A stretch of 64,000 nt of DNA from NCBI RefSeq assembly GCF_001463745.1, contig NZ_BBWJ01000039.1, forward strand, positions 1-64,000, given 5' to 3'. The position numbers and the translations under genes are program-made. Numbering within the stretch: the stretch's first letter is position 1; every line of letters starts with the position of its first letter. The notes below the pieces were generated by a model. That model ran no database searches, was not told the DNA's origin, and saw only the letters and a program-made list of their open reading frames with translations. Origin of the DNA: Aureimonas sp. AU22 (GTDB taxonomy: Bacteria; Pseudomonadota; Alphaproteobacteria; Rhizobiales; Rhizobiaceae). Positions 57,394-64,000 of this stretch are shown piece by piece.

Positions 57394-57523
57394 CCTGTCA
57401 TTCGACGCTTGGCGTTTAATCCTCACCATCCCAGCATGTGTCGCTGTCGCCTGATCGCACGAGTAATGGCTTGAATGGTCATCGTGCGCTACGTTCATGG
57501 TTTGATCCGGAGGGGCCCATCTC

Positions 57524-58855
57524 ATGAAAACCGTGACCGATAACCAGATCAACGGCGAATTCGGCGAGTCGATGGTTCGGACGCGTGTGCTTTCGATGGG
57601 GCAGGTCTTCGAACCGAACGGGCGCCTTGAGACAGGGATCGACGGCATGATCCACCTCCGCGATCCGAAAACCGGAGTGGCGCTCGGCAAGATGATAGGC
57701 GTCCAGGTCAAGACGACGGCCGCAGGAGCCTATTCGGGTGAAACGGAGCACGGTTTCGACTATCTGCTGAAGTCCGACGATCTCGCATTCTGGCGAACGA
57801 CGAATGTGCCAGTCATCATCGTGCTGCTGCGCCGGGCGGACGAAAGCTTTTTCTGGAAGAGCGTGGACGCCGGATTGCCTGGGGAGGAGCGCCGGCTCCG
57901 GTTCGACAAGAAGCAGGACCTATTCGACAAGTCGGCGGTTGATCGGATCGCCTCACTATCAATCGATCGCTCCACGCATGGAGCACATCTGCCGCCTCTG
58001 CAGTCGGGTGAAGAAGCGCATCTGAACCTCGTCGAGGTTTTGCCTCCGTCCGAGATCTTCGTCGCGACCTCCCCGTTCAAGCACGCCCGACCTGCCATCG
58101 CCGAGATGCTTCGACACGACGATCGAGAGTTCGATTGGGTCCTTCGCGGTGGGCGCTTCCTCTCGTTTCGGGATCCTCGAACCAATGCAGCGGCTTGTCT
58201 GGTGGATGATGAGAGCGTCGAAGCCGTGGAGACGTCCATCATCGCCGATAGCGAAGATCGGGACGACGAGATCTCCTTCGTCGAACTTCTCAGGCGGACG
58301 ATGGGCCGCCAACTCGAACCTGACATTGGTTTCGACAAGGACGGGCGTAGCTACTACTTCCGTGCCCCCGAACGTAAGAAGGGCCGTTCCTACGCCTACA
58401 CGGCAACCAAAAACCAGGCGAAGGCCGACGTCGTCAAAGTGTACGTGGACAAGAAGGACAAGACGCGGATCAGCAGCGTCCGGCATCATGCGTTTATCCC
58501 ACGCTTCCTGCCGATCGGTGGACGCTGGTTCGTGTCGATCAGTCCTACCTTCGTATTCACCGAAGACGGGTCTCGGACCCACCGGTTCTCATCTACGCTC
58601 CTGACCGGCAAGAAGAAGCTTGAGCGCAACGACGCCATTCGCGGACAGTTCGTGATGTGGCGTCACCTCCTAATGGAAAGTGGCAGGCCAACAGCACCGA
58701 GTCTCTTCGGGACGGGCAGCGAGGTCGAGCCTGGAAAACTGAGGTTCGCCACGGTGCGTCCGATCGAGATGGAGCGGTCGGTGCCAGAGGAGTCATGGAA
58801 GGTCCAGGATCCCAATGCAGATCGGCTGAGATCGAACGAACCGGGGTTGTTCTAA
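57524..58855 (+). CDS. DUF4365 nuclease with putative APAZ region, effector of a short-Argonaute system (DREN-APAZ type)
   Basis: A 443-residue protein. Residues 1 to about 150 form a DUF4365 PD-(D/E)XK nuclease domain with GEFGESMVRTRVL (Glu15), LETGIDGMIHL (Asp40) and IGVQVKTT (Gln61-Val-Lys63), the catalytic pattern of the family. The remaining ~290 residues have no other recognisable enzyme motif and occupy the place of the APAZ domain, which mimics the N-terminal half of long Argonautes and holds the partner pAgo; this part is assigned by position and size. Its stop overlaps the pAgo start (TAATG), so both are made in equal amounts. In known SPARDA systems this effector is a DNase/RNase unleashed when the pAgo binds invader DNA. 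The start follows GGAGGGG. Codon use is more AT-rich than in the neighbours. Confidence 0.85.
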   Translation: MKTVTDNQINGEFGESMVRTRVLSMGQVFEPNGRLETGIDGMIHLRDPKTGVALGKMIGVQVKTTAAGAYSGETEHGFDYLLKSDDLAFWRTTNVPVIIVLLRRADESFFWKSVDAGLPGEERRLRFDKKQDLFDKSAVDRIASLSIDRSTHGAHLPPLQSGEEAHLNLVEVLPPSEIFVATSPFKHARPAIAEMLRHDDREFDWVLRGGRFLSFRDPRTNAAACLVDDESVEAVETSIIADSEDRDDEISFVELLRRTMGRQLEPDIGFDKDGRSYYFRAPERKKGRSYAYTATKNQAKADVVKVYVDKKDKTRISSVRHHAFIPRFLPIGGRWFVSISPTFVFTEDGSRTHRFSSTLLTGKKKLERNDAIRGQFVMWRHLLMESGRPTAPSLFGTGSEVEPGKLRFATVRPIEMERSVPEESWKVQDPNADRLRSNEPGLF

Positions 58856-60303
58856 TGGACTTCCGCTCGAAGGTTTTGGACGAACCACTGCTTGAGTTCG
58901 GTGACAAGCAGATAGCTGTCGATCCACGTTACGGACTGACGGAGTTTGGCCCCCTGCAGCCAGCTCTTGGCGACAGGATACGGATTGGGGTCATCGGCAC
59001 TGCAGAAACGATGGAAGGTTTCTCAGCTTTTCTCGAGCGCGCCATGGCGGGCATTCCTAACGAAAGCCGCTACGTAAATCTCAATCCAAGCTTCCCCGGT
59101 CTGGGAAACAGAAACCCCTTCCGATGCTCGTTCGAGGTGGACAAAGAAGGGTCGCGGGTGCTCCCGAACCGCGACATCAAGACGGTTCTCGCGGTGCCAC
59201 GGCATGACGATGCGGTCAGATCCGCAGTCGATGTCTTCATCGACCAAGCTCGTTCGCTGCTCGAAGGATCAAGTCGACCGGACGTCATCGTTCTCGCTCT
59301 TCCAAAGGCTCTCATCGAGAAGGTCGCAAACGCGAAATTGAGCGATGAGGATGATGGCGAGGACCAAGAGGAACCGAAATCGGCGTCCCCGATCGACTTC
59401 AGAGACCTTTTCAAGGCTCGCGCACTGTCCCTCAACGTTCCCACGCAGATCGTCTGGCCGACGCTGTGGGATGACAATGCAACCATAGGACGGAAGTTCA
59501 GAGGAACTAGGACGGTGCAGGCGCCCTCGGTACGAGCCTGGAACCTCCTGAACGCGCTGTTCTACAAGGCTGGCAAAGCCCCTTGGCGGCTTCCGGTCAA
59601 GGACGATGAGTATCGAACGAGCTATCTTGGGATCGGCTTCTACCGCGACCTCGACGGGCAGCGACTTTGGACAAGCACGGCCCAGATGTTCGACGAACGT
59701 GGAAAGGGCATCATCCTGCGTGGAGCGCGTGCCCACACCGACCGCCCAGGCAACCACCCCTATCTCACTCGAGAAGACGCATACGCCTTACTCCGCAAGT
59801 CGGCCGACGCGTACCGGATGCAGCATAGGCATTATCCGGCGAGGGTCGTTATCCTCAAGACATCGCGCTTCGAGACCAGCGAAGTCGATGGTTTCGAGGC
59901 CGCGCTTGACGAAGTGGGCGTCGACATCTCCGATATGATCTGGGTGCAGGAATCTACGCCGCTGGCGCTCATGAGAGAGGGAGATTACCCAGCACTTCGG
60001 GGTAGCTTTGTCGATCTCGGGCGGAGCGCCATTCTCTACAGCCGCGGAAGCGTTCCCTACTACGGCACCTACCCTGGTGCACGTGTGCCCCGACCATTGG
60101 AGCTACGTCCTGCCATCGGAAGCGACACGCCGTTGACACAACTCGCCGAGGAGATCCTCGCGCTGACGAAGATGAACTGGAACTCGACGCAGTTCGACCA
60201 ATCCCTCCCGATCCCCATCCGAGCCGCCCGTCAGGTGGGGCGGATCCTGAAACATGTCAGCTATGGGGACAGAGATCAGAGCGACTATCGCTACTACATC
60301 TGA
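58855..60303 (+). CDS. short prokaryotic Argonaute (MID-PIWI, catalytically inactive)
   Basis: A 482-residue protein made only of MID (about 20-230) and PIWI (about 235-470) domains, the size of short pAgos. Diagnostic PIWI segments are LFYKAGKAPWRLP, YLGIGFYRD, VVILKTSRFE and, near the end, LTKMNWNSTQFDQS followed by LPIPIRAARQVGRILKHV. The positions of the catalytic aspartates hold Gly261 (YLGIGF) and Thr/Ser 336-337 (LKTSRF), so slicing is not expected. It probably uses a small guide to sense foreign DNA and switches on the upstream nuclease. The ATG overlaps the effector stop by 1 bp; an upstream in-frame opening at 58657 lies inside the effector gene. GC is visibly lower than in housekeeping genes, suggesting transfer. 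Confidence 0.9.
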   Translation: MDFRSKVLDEPLLEFGDKQIAVDPRYGLTEFGPLQPALGDRIRIGVIGTAETMEGFSAFLERAMAGIPNESRYVNLNPSFPGLGNRNPFRCSFEVDKEGSRVLPNRDIKTVLAVPRHDDAVRSAVDVFIDQARSLLEGSSRPDVIVLALPKALIEKVANAKLSDEDDGEDQEEPKSASPIDFRDLFKARALSLNVPTQIVWPTLWDDNATIGRKFRGTRTVQAPSVRAWNLLNALFYKAGKAPWRLPVKDDEYRTSYLGIGFYRDLDGQRLWTSTAQMFDERGKGIILRGARAHTDRPGNHPYLTREDAYALLRKSADAYRMQHRHYPARVVILKTSRFETSEVDGFEAALDEVGVDISDMIWVQESTPLALMREGDYPALRGSFVDLGRSAILYSRGSVPYYGTYPGARVPRPLELRPAIGSDTPLTQLAEEILALTKMNWNSTQFDQSLPIPIRAARQVGRILKHVSYGDRDQSDYRYYI

Positions 60304-60325
60304 GCTTGACGGGCTGCCTTGGAGG

Positions 60326-60463
60326 ATGGGTTACGTCCGCACCCCGATCGGCCGCTTCGGCGGTCCGCTCTCGTCCGTGCGCGCCGACGATCTCGGTGCC
60401 GTGCCCCTCAGAGCGCGGATGGAGCGAACAGATACTGCCGGGTCACGCACCAGAGCACGTTAA
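60326..60463 (+). pseudogene. truncated thiolase fragment (pcaF-like N-terminus)
   Basis: The frame from ATG 60326 reads GYVRTPIGRFGGPLSSVRADDLGAVPLRARMER, an unmistakable N-terminus of acetyl-CoA acyltransferases of the beta-ketoadipyl-CoA thiolase (PcaF) group. Homology stops after about 35 residues at 60429 and the frame closes at 60463. Even the first residues of a normal PcaF are missing. It overlaps a minus-strand imuA remnant with the shared bases GGAGCGAAC (60421-60429) at the junction. Confidence 0.75.
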
Positions 60464-60704
60464 CCTTCGTACGCGCGGCGACCCCGGCGGCGAAAAGAGC
60501 CGCCGCGGCCCCGTCGACGGCACCGTTCCCGCCACCCGCGACCTCGTGCAGGGCGCCGAGAGCCAAGCCACCCCCCGGCAGACGACCATCGATCTCCTGG
60601 ACACCGAAGGGGAGCGGCAGTCGAACCCGTGCACCCCTCCCTTCCAGGCGCTGGACGCGCCCGCGAAGGTCGTCGAGAACGGATCTATCTGGAACTCTCT
60701 GCAT
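60408..60704 (-). pseudogene. imuA: truncated imuA (SOS mutagenesis) remnant
   Basis: From ATG 60704 the minus strand encodes about 98 residues: VLDDLRGRVQRLEGRG, LPLPFGVQEIDGRLPGGGLALGALHEVAGGGNGAVDGAAAALFAAG (in part) and VLWCVTRQYLFAPS, the N-terminal third of ImuA, the RecA/SulA-like partner of ImuB and DnaE2. It then breaks into a thiolase remnant and stops. No imuB or dnaE2 follows in the window. A LexA-type box still stands upstream at 60753-60767. Confidence 0.8.
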
Positions 60705-60752
60705 CGACTGACTGCGGACCTGATTCCTACGAGCGTCTCGGACGGAGAATAT

Positions 60753-60767
60753 GTTCCCGTTCTGTTC
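60753..60767 (-). promoter_or_regulatory. LexA (SOS) box of the imuA remnant
   Basis: GTTC (60753-60756), seven bases CCGTTCT, GTTC (60764-60767): an exact match to the alphaproteobacterial LexA operator GTTC-N7-GTTC. It lies 49-63 bp upstream of the truncated imuA start, where functional imuAB-dnaE2 operons carry it. Confidence 0.7.
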
Positions 60768-61304
60768 TGAGGGTAGGGTGGAGTCAATCGATGCCGTCAG
60801 GTTCTCCACCGTCGTCCGGCATTCCGTGGTCGGCAACCGCAGTCTCAACATGCCTGAACTCGTATTTCACACCGCCCTGCATGAATTGACCCACCTAAGT
60901 CACTGACCGCGTTTCGATTTTTCGCACAATCGACATTGCTGCATGAAAGCTGCATGAAATCGCAGGCGGAACGCGCAACGTCGTGCATTGGAGCGAGACT
61001 CAGGACTTGAGTGGCAGCATCGTCGATCGCCTCCGCACGGGTCATGCAGGCATGGCCGATCTCGCCGACAAGCTGCACAACCTGTCCAACTGTCTCCTCG
61101 TCGATCGCCATCGTAGGCGAACCCGCGTCCTGGCATGCCCATTCATGAGGGGCGTTTCTGACAGCTAGCGCCAACCGCGAGCTAATACGGTGTCAGCCGT
61201 ACCTGTATCGTTCGACCGGTTTGCGAACTCCCACTGTCGAATGCAGGATGGACCTGGTCCATCGGTGGGAGGTTCGTCCCCCTGCCCGAAAGGCTCCGAC
61301 AGAC
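60768..61304. other. 537-bp region without a convincing gene
   Basis: A minus-strand frame from ATG 61113 (about 90 codons) has some codon bias at its start but no recognisable family and no good ribosome-binding site. An 11-bp tandem duplication GCTGCATGAAA lies at 60938-60959. The stretch looks like degraded DNA at the right edge of the Argonaute island, and it also contains the promoter of the aldo/keto reductase gene. Confidence 0.45.
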
Positions 61305-62168
61305 ATGGTACTCGACGAAACCTACACTCTATCCGACGGCGTCAGGATCCCGAAGCTCGGTCTCGGCACCTGGCGAATCGACGATGCGAAGGTCGCGCAG
61401 GCCGTTCGCGATGCGATCCGGATCGGTTACCGACACATCGACACGGCGCAGGCCTACGGCAACGAGCGTGGTGTCGGCGAAGGTGTCCGGACCTCCGGCG
61501 TCGCACGCGATGAGATCTTCGTCACGACGAAGGTCGCGGCCGAGATCAAGGATTACGAGAGCGCCCAGGCAAGCATCGACGGCTCGCTCAGGACGCTCGG
61601 CCTGGAACACGTAGACCTGATGATCATCCATAGCCCGCAGCCCTGGGCCAGTTTCCGCGACGGCGACCATCGCTTCGAGGGGAACCTGGAGGTCTGGCGG
61701 GCCCTGGAGGATGCCCGGCGCGCCGGAAAGCTCCGGGCGATCGGTGTCTCGAACTTCGAAAGGGCTGACCTCGACAACATCATCCAGAACGGCAGTGTGA
61801 AGCCGGCGGTCAACCAGATCCTCGCGCATGTCGGGAACACGCCGTTCGATCTCATCGATCGTGCGCGGCGCAACGACATTCTCGTAGAGGCCTATTCGCC
61901 CGTCGCCCACGGCAACCTCCTGCGGAATTCCGACATGGCCGCCATGGCGGATCGGTATGGCGTGAGCATCGCGCAGATCTGCATCCGCTACTGCCTCCAG
62001 CTCGGCCTTCTTCCTCTGCCGAAGACCGCGAACCCCGATCATATGCGCTCGAACGCGACCCTCGACTTCGAGATCTCCGTGGCCGACATGGAGACCCTGA
62101 AGAGCGCCGAAAGCATTCAGGACTACGGGGATGCAGATCACTTTCCGGTCTTCGGCATCAGGTACTGA
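61305..62168 (+). CDS. aldo/keto reductase (2,5-diketo-D-gluconate reductase-like)
   Basis: A 287-residue TIM-barrel NADPH oxidoreductase. The catalytic set is visible: Asp and Tyr in YRHIDTAQAYGNERGVGEG, Lys in VTTKV and His in LMIIHSPQPW. GVSNFERADLDNII and LPKTANPDHMRSN complete the cofactor site. The AKR5-like wording suits reduction of small ketones or sugar-derived aldehydes. The start at 61305 is chosen for family fit; the frame opens at 61221. A second reductase of another AKR group follows after 84 bp. Confidence 0.92.
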   Translation: MVLDETYTLSDGVRIPKLGLGTWRIDDAKVAQAVRDAIRIGYRHIDTAQAYGNERGVGEGVRTSGVARDEIFVTTKVAAEIKDYESAQASIDGSLRTLGLEHVDLMIIHSPQPWASFRDGDHRFEGNLEVWRALEDARRAGKLRAIGVSNFERADLDNIIQNGSVKPAVNQILAHVGNTPFDLIDRARRNDILVEAYSPVAHGNLLRNSDMAAMADRYGVSIAQICIRYCLQLGLLPLPKTANPDHMRSNATLDFEISVADMETLKSAESIQDYGDADHFPVFGIRY

Positions 62169-62252
62169 GCCCGCTTCTCGCGGACCCGGACCCCACCTCC
62201 GTCCGGATCGGTCCGACCTACGGCTCCGCTCTTATCCAGCAAGGAGAACACC

Positions 62253-63233
62253 ATGAAATACGTCAAGCTCGGCAGAACCGGTCTGGACGTCTCCCGTCTG
62301 TGCCTCGGCTGCATGACCTACGGAGATCCGAAGCGCGGGAACCACGAGTGGACCCTGGACGAGGAGGCGAGCCGTCCCCTCATCCGGCAGGCCGTCGAGG
62401 CGGGCGTCAACTTCTTCGACACCGCCAACGGGTACTCCGACGGCACATCCGAGGAGATCGTCGGCCGTGCTCTCAAGGAGTTCACGCGGCGGGAGGAGGT
62501 GGTCATCGCCACGAAGGTCTTCCTGCCGATGCGACCGGGCCCGAACGGTGGCGGCCTCAGCCGCAAGGCGATCATGCAGGAGATCGACGCGAGCCTTCGA
62601 CGCCTCGGCACCGACTACGTCGACCTCTATCAGATCCATCGTTTCGATCCGCAGACACCGATCGAGGAGACGCTCGAGGCGCTCCACGACGTCGTGAAGG
62701 CTGGAAAGGCCCGCTACATCGGAGCCTCCTCGATGTACGCCTGGCAGTTCGCGACCATGCTTCACACGGCGGAGGCGAATGGCTGGACGCGGTTCGTCAC
62801 GATGCAGAACTACGTGAACCTCCTCTACCGCGAGGAGGAACGCGAGATGCTTCCCTTGTGCGAGGCCGCGGGAATCGGTGTCATGCCATGGAGTCCGCTC
62901 GCTCGTGGTCGCCTCACCCGCGGCTGGGACGAGGCGACGGGTCGGTCGCGCACGGACAACTTCGCGCATACGCTCTACGACCGGACCGCGGACGCCGATC
63001 GCAAGGTCGTCGAGACGGTCGCCGAAGTCGCGTCGGAACGTGGCATTCCCCGCGCACAGGTCGCGCTGGCCTGGGTACTGGCGAAGCCCGTCGTGTCCTC
63101 GCCGATCGTCGGCGCGTCGAAGCCGCAGCACCTTCAGGACGCGCTGGCGGCACTGGATGTCATCTTGAGCGAAGCGGAGATCGCCCGTCTCGAGGCTCCA
63201 TACGTACCGCATGCCATCGTCGGCTTCGGCTGA
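62253..63233 (+). CDS. aldo/keto reductase (YajO/voltage-channel beta-subunit-like group)
   Basis: A 326-residue AKR. It begins MKYVKLGRTGLDVSRLCLGC; the catalytic Asp/Tyr are in FFDTANGYSDGTSEEIVG, Lys in IATKVF and His in YQIHRFD. The NAD(P) end motif is SSPIVGASKPQHLQDAL. The AAGGAGAACACC site sets the start. It probably shares a transcript with the upstream AKR. The two belong to different subfamilies, so this is not a tandem duplication. Confidence 0.92.
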   Translation: MKYVKLGRTGLDVSRLCLGCMTYGDPKRGNHEWTLDEEASRPLIRQAVEAGVNFFDTANGYSDGTSEEIVGRALKEFTRREEVVIATKVFLPMRPGPNGGGLSRKAIMQEIDASLRRLGTDYVDLYQIHRFDPQTPIEETLEALHDVVKAGKARYIGASSMYAWQFATMLHTAEANGWTRFVTMQNYVNLLYREEEREMLPLCEAAGIGVMPWSPLARGRLTRGWDEATGRSRTDNFAHTLYDRTADADRKVVETVAEVASERGIPRAQVALAWVLAKPVVSSPIVGASKPQHLQDALAALDVILSEAEIARLEAPYVPHAIVGFG

Positions 63234-63358
63234 ACCCGGCGTCCTGCAGGACACTTGGAATCGAGCGGCGAGCGGAAAGCGATGATCTCGGCTAACATAC
63301 GAAGGGGATGGCATCTCCCCTTCAACAGATTTGATGCCGAACGGCCGAAGAAGCAGCG

Positions 63359-63558
63359 ATGATGGACGGTGAGGACGTCTACCGAGCCCGGCTCGCCGAC
63401 TGCCTTGCTGCGGCGAAGGCTGAACGCTGCCGCAGGTCAAGGAAAGGCACCTCGCGGCTGCCCGCTCCTGGCAGATCCTACTCGATGACGCCGTCGAACT
63501 GAGACGGAACGACCGGCCTACCATTGACGTGCCGCCCCCTCGGCCTGACGCAGGCTGA
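63359..63558 (+). pseudogene. frameshifted small conserved protein
   Basis: The first frame reads MMDGEDVYRARLADCLAAAKAER and then loses sense. One base later the frame continues sensibly as PQVKERHLAAARSWQILLDD, then AVELRRNDRP, to a TGA at 63556-63558. The joined product would be about 66 residues and looks like a common small helical protein of rhizobia. The break lies at 63425-63428 (CGC-TG), consistent with loss of one base. It could be a true pseudogene or a sequencing error. Confidence 0.6.
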
Positions 63559-63730
63559 CCATCGAGGCCGGTGATCGACGTTGTGACTCGGCGGAAGGCT
63601 GACCCATGGCTTCCGAGGTCCCTGAGCGCAGTCTCCTGTCCTCCACCGAGATCCCATTCCTTCCGCAGCGTCCTGAGGATGCGTCCGACGGCTCGCATCG
63701 GCTCAAGCCCTGCTTCGATCCCTCGGGGCA

Positions 63731-64000
63731 TCAGCGCTCGGAGCGCTCGATCCGAACCGATACCCGACCCGGCCGATCGAAGATTGCGACATCTCCCTCG
63801 GCGTGGCCGAGCACGACGATACCGGGCCAAGGCACCTCGCCCTCGCGATAGTAGACCACGAAGTCGTTCGAACCCCACAGGCCGATGGTGCCGGGTGAGA
63901 AGTCCAGCCGACGTTCGCTTCGCGGAAGCGAAATGGGCAGTTTTCCGGTCTTCTCCTGACGGAGGTGATCGCGCATGTCGAGGGTGATCGGCAGGAGGTC
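63731..64000 (-). CDS. cyclophilin-like fold protein, 5'-truncated by the window end
   Basis: Eighty-nine codons are visible, entering from beyond 64000. The residues LPITLDMRDHLRQEKTGKLP then FSPGTIGLWGSNDFVVYYREG and GIVVLGHAEGDVAIF follow the small cyclophilin-like beta-barrel family found next to oxidoreductases and lipoproteins in many bacteria. The internal ATG at 63976 is probably not the start because the upstream codons (DLLPITLD) already fit the family. Function unknown. Confidence 0.65.
   Translation of the reverse strand, partial: DLLPITLDMRDHLRQEKTGKLPISLPRSERRLDFSPGTIGLWGSNDFVVYYREGEVPWPGIVVLGHAEGDVAIFDRPGRVSVRIERSER

Larger units (their letters stand above)
57037..57523. other. 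487-bp gap between nrdJ and the Argonaute operon
   Basis: No gene is supported. It holds the nrdJ terminator (57209-57242), a long inverted repeat (57351-57360 with 57384-57393) and, at its right end, the promoter of the Argonaute operon. The drop in GC begins around here, consistent with an island boundary. Confidence 0.5.

Noticed and set aside
60849-60905. HELTH-like zinc-protease motif on the plus strand
   Set aside because: The frame is only a few dozen codons with no start signal and ends at once; a lone motif in degraded DNA is not enough.
60845-61174. Minus-strand frame of about 109 codons right of the imuA remnant
   Set aside because: No ribosome-binding site, mixed codon bias and no family; treated as non-coding.
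63301-63323. Hairpin GAAGGGGA/TCCCCTTC as terminator of the aldo/keto reductase operon
   Set aside because: Good 8-bp stem but no U-run on the plus strand; left unassigned.
62232-63878. 548-codon minus-strand frame opposite the second aldo/keto reductase
   Set aside because: Shadow; the part outside the reductase gene has no supported start or family.

Overview
The window is GC-rich (by eye well above 60 percent), densely packed, mostly chromosomal DNA of an alphaproteobacterium. The family-level pointers are the rplM-rpsI-speB-argC order, a complete minCDE operon preceded by a TTAA-N7-TTAA (CtrA-type) site, a class II (B12) ribonucleotide reductase, DUF2842 and DUF4174 proteins, and a GTTC-N7-GTTC SOS box. 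Together these fit Hyphomicrobiales (Rhizobiales). An Aurantimonadaceae-like genome is my best guess, but the genus cannot be fixed from sequence reading alone.

Layout. 1-7.1 kb: a small protein, tRNA-Tyr/tRNA-Gly, rlmB, a TRAP transporter (dctQ, dctM) facing two tandem dctP paralogues, tRNA-Thr and a small HTH protein. 7.2-15.7 kb: two proteins of unknown function, then a minus-strand catabolic operon: FadR-type regulator, DenD-like dehydrogenase, SDR, and a MalK/E/F/G-type sugar ABC importer. 15.7-29.6 kb: housekeeping genes prfC, an FMN reductase, pncA, ppk2, an Mfd-type translocase, a SOUL protein, a cupin, rplM-rpsI, speB, argC and ctaA. 29.8-34.4 kb: DUF2842 and a divergent exopolysaccharide locus (Wzz/GumC-like co-polymerase, OPX lipoprotein, undecaprenyl-phosphate sugar transferase). 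34.4-45 kb: a ketose-epimerase-like protein, RidA, an orphan OsmF-like binding protein, minCDE plus a new 54-codon gene behind it, an SDR, TspO, a GT4 glycosyltransferase, a sugar aminotransferase and cysK. 45-53 kb: an AlaX-type editing protein, sulfurtransferase, GNAT, hydrolase, ilvA, tRNA-Leu, wrbA, a CinA-like protein and gpt. 53.2-57.0 kb: nrdJ behind a promoter region with an NrdR-type box, DnaA-type boxes and GGAACC/GGTTCC palindromes.

The most interesting part is 57.5-60.3 kb. A translationally coupled pair encodes a DUF4365-type PD-(D/E)XK nuclease with a C-terminal region in the APAZ position, followed by a 482-residue short prokaryotic Argonaute (MID-PIWI) whose PIWI catalytic positions are lost. 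This is the architecture of a SPARDA-type (DREN-APAZ plus short pAgo) anti-plasmid/anti-phage system. Its right flank is a gene graveyard: a truncated pcaF-like thiolase on the plus strand runs head-on into a truncated imuA on the minus strand, which still carries its LexA box. This points to insertion or deletion at the island edge. The window ends with two aldo/keto reductases, a frameshifted small gene and the 3' part of a cyclophilin-like-fold protein.

No CRISPR array, insertion sequence, integrase or rRNA was seen.
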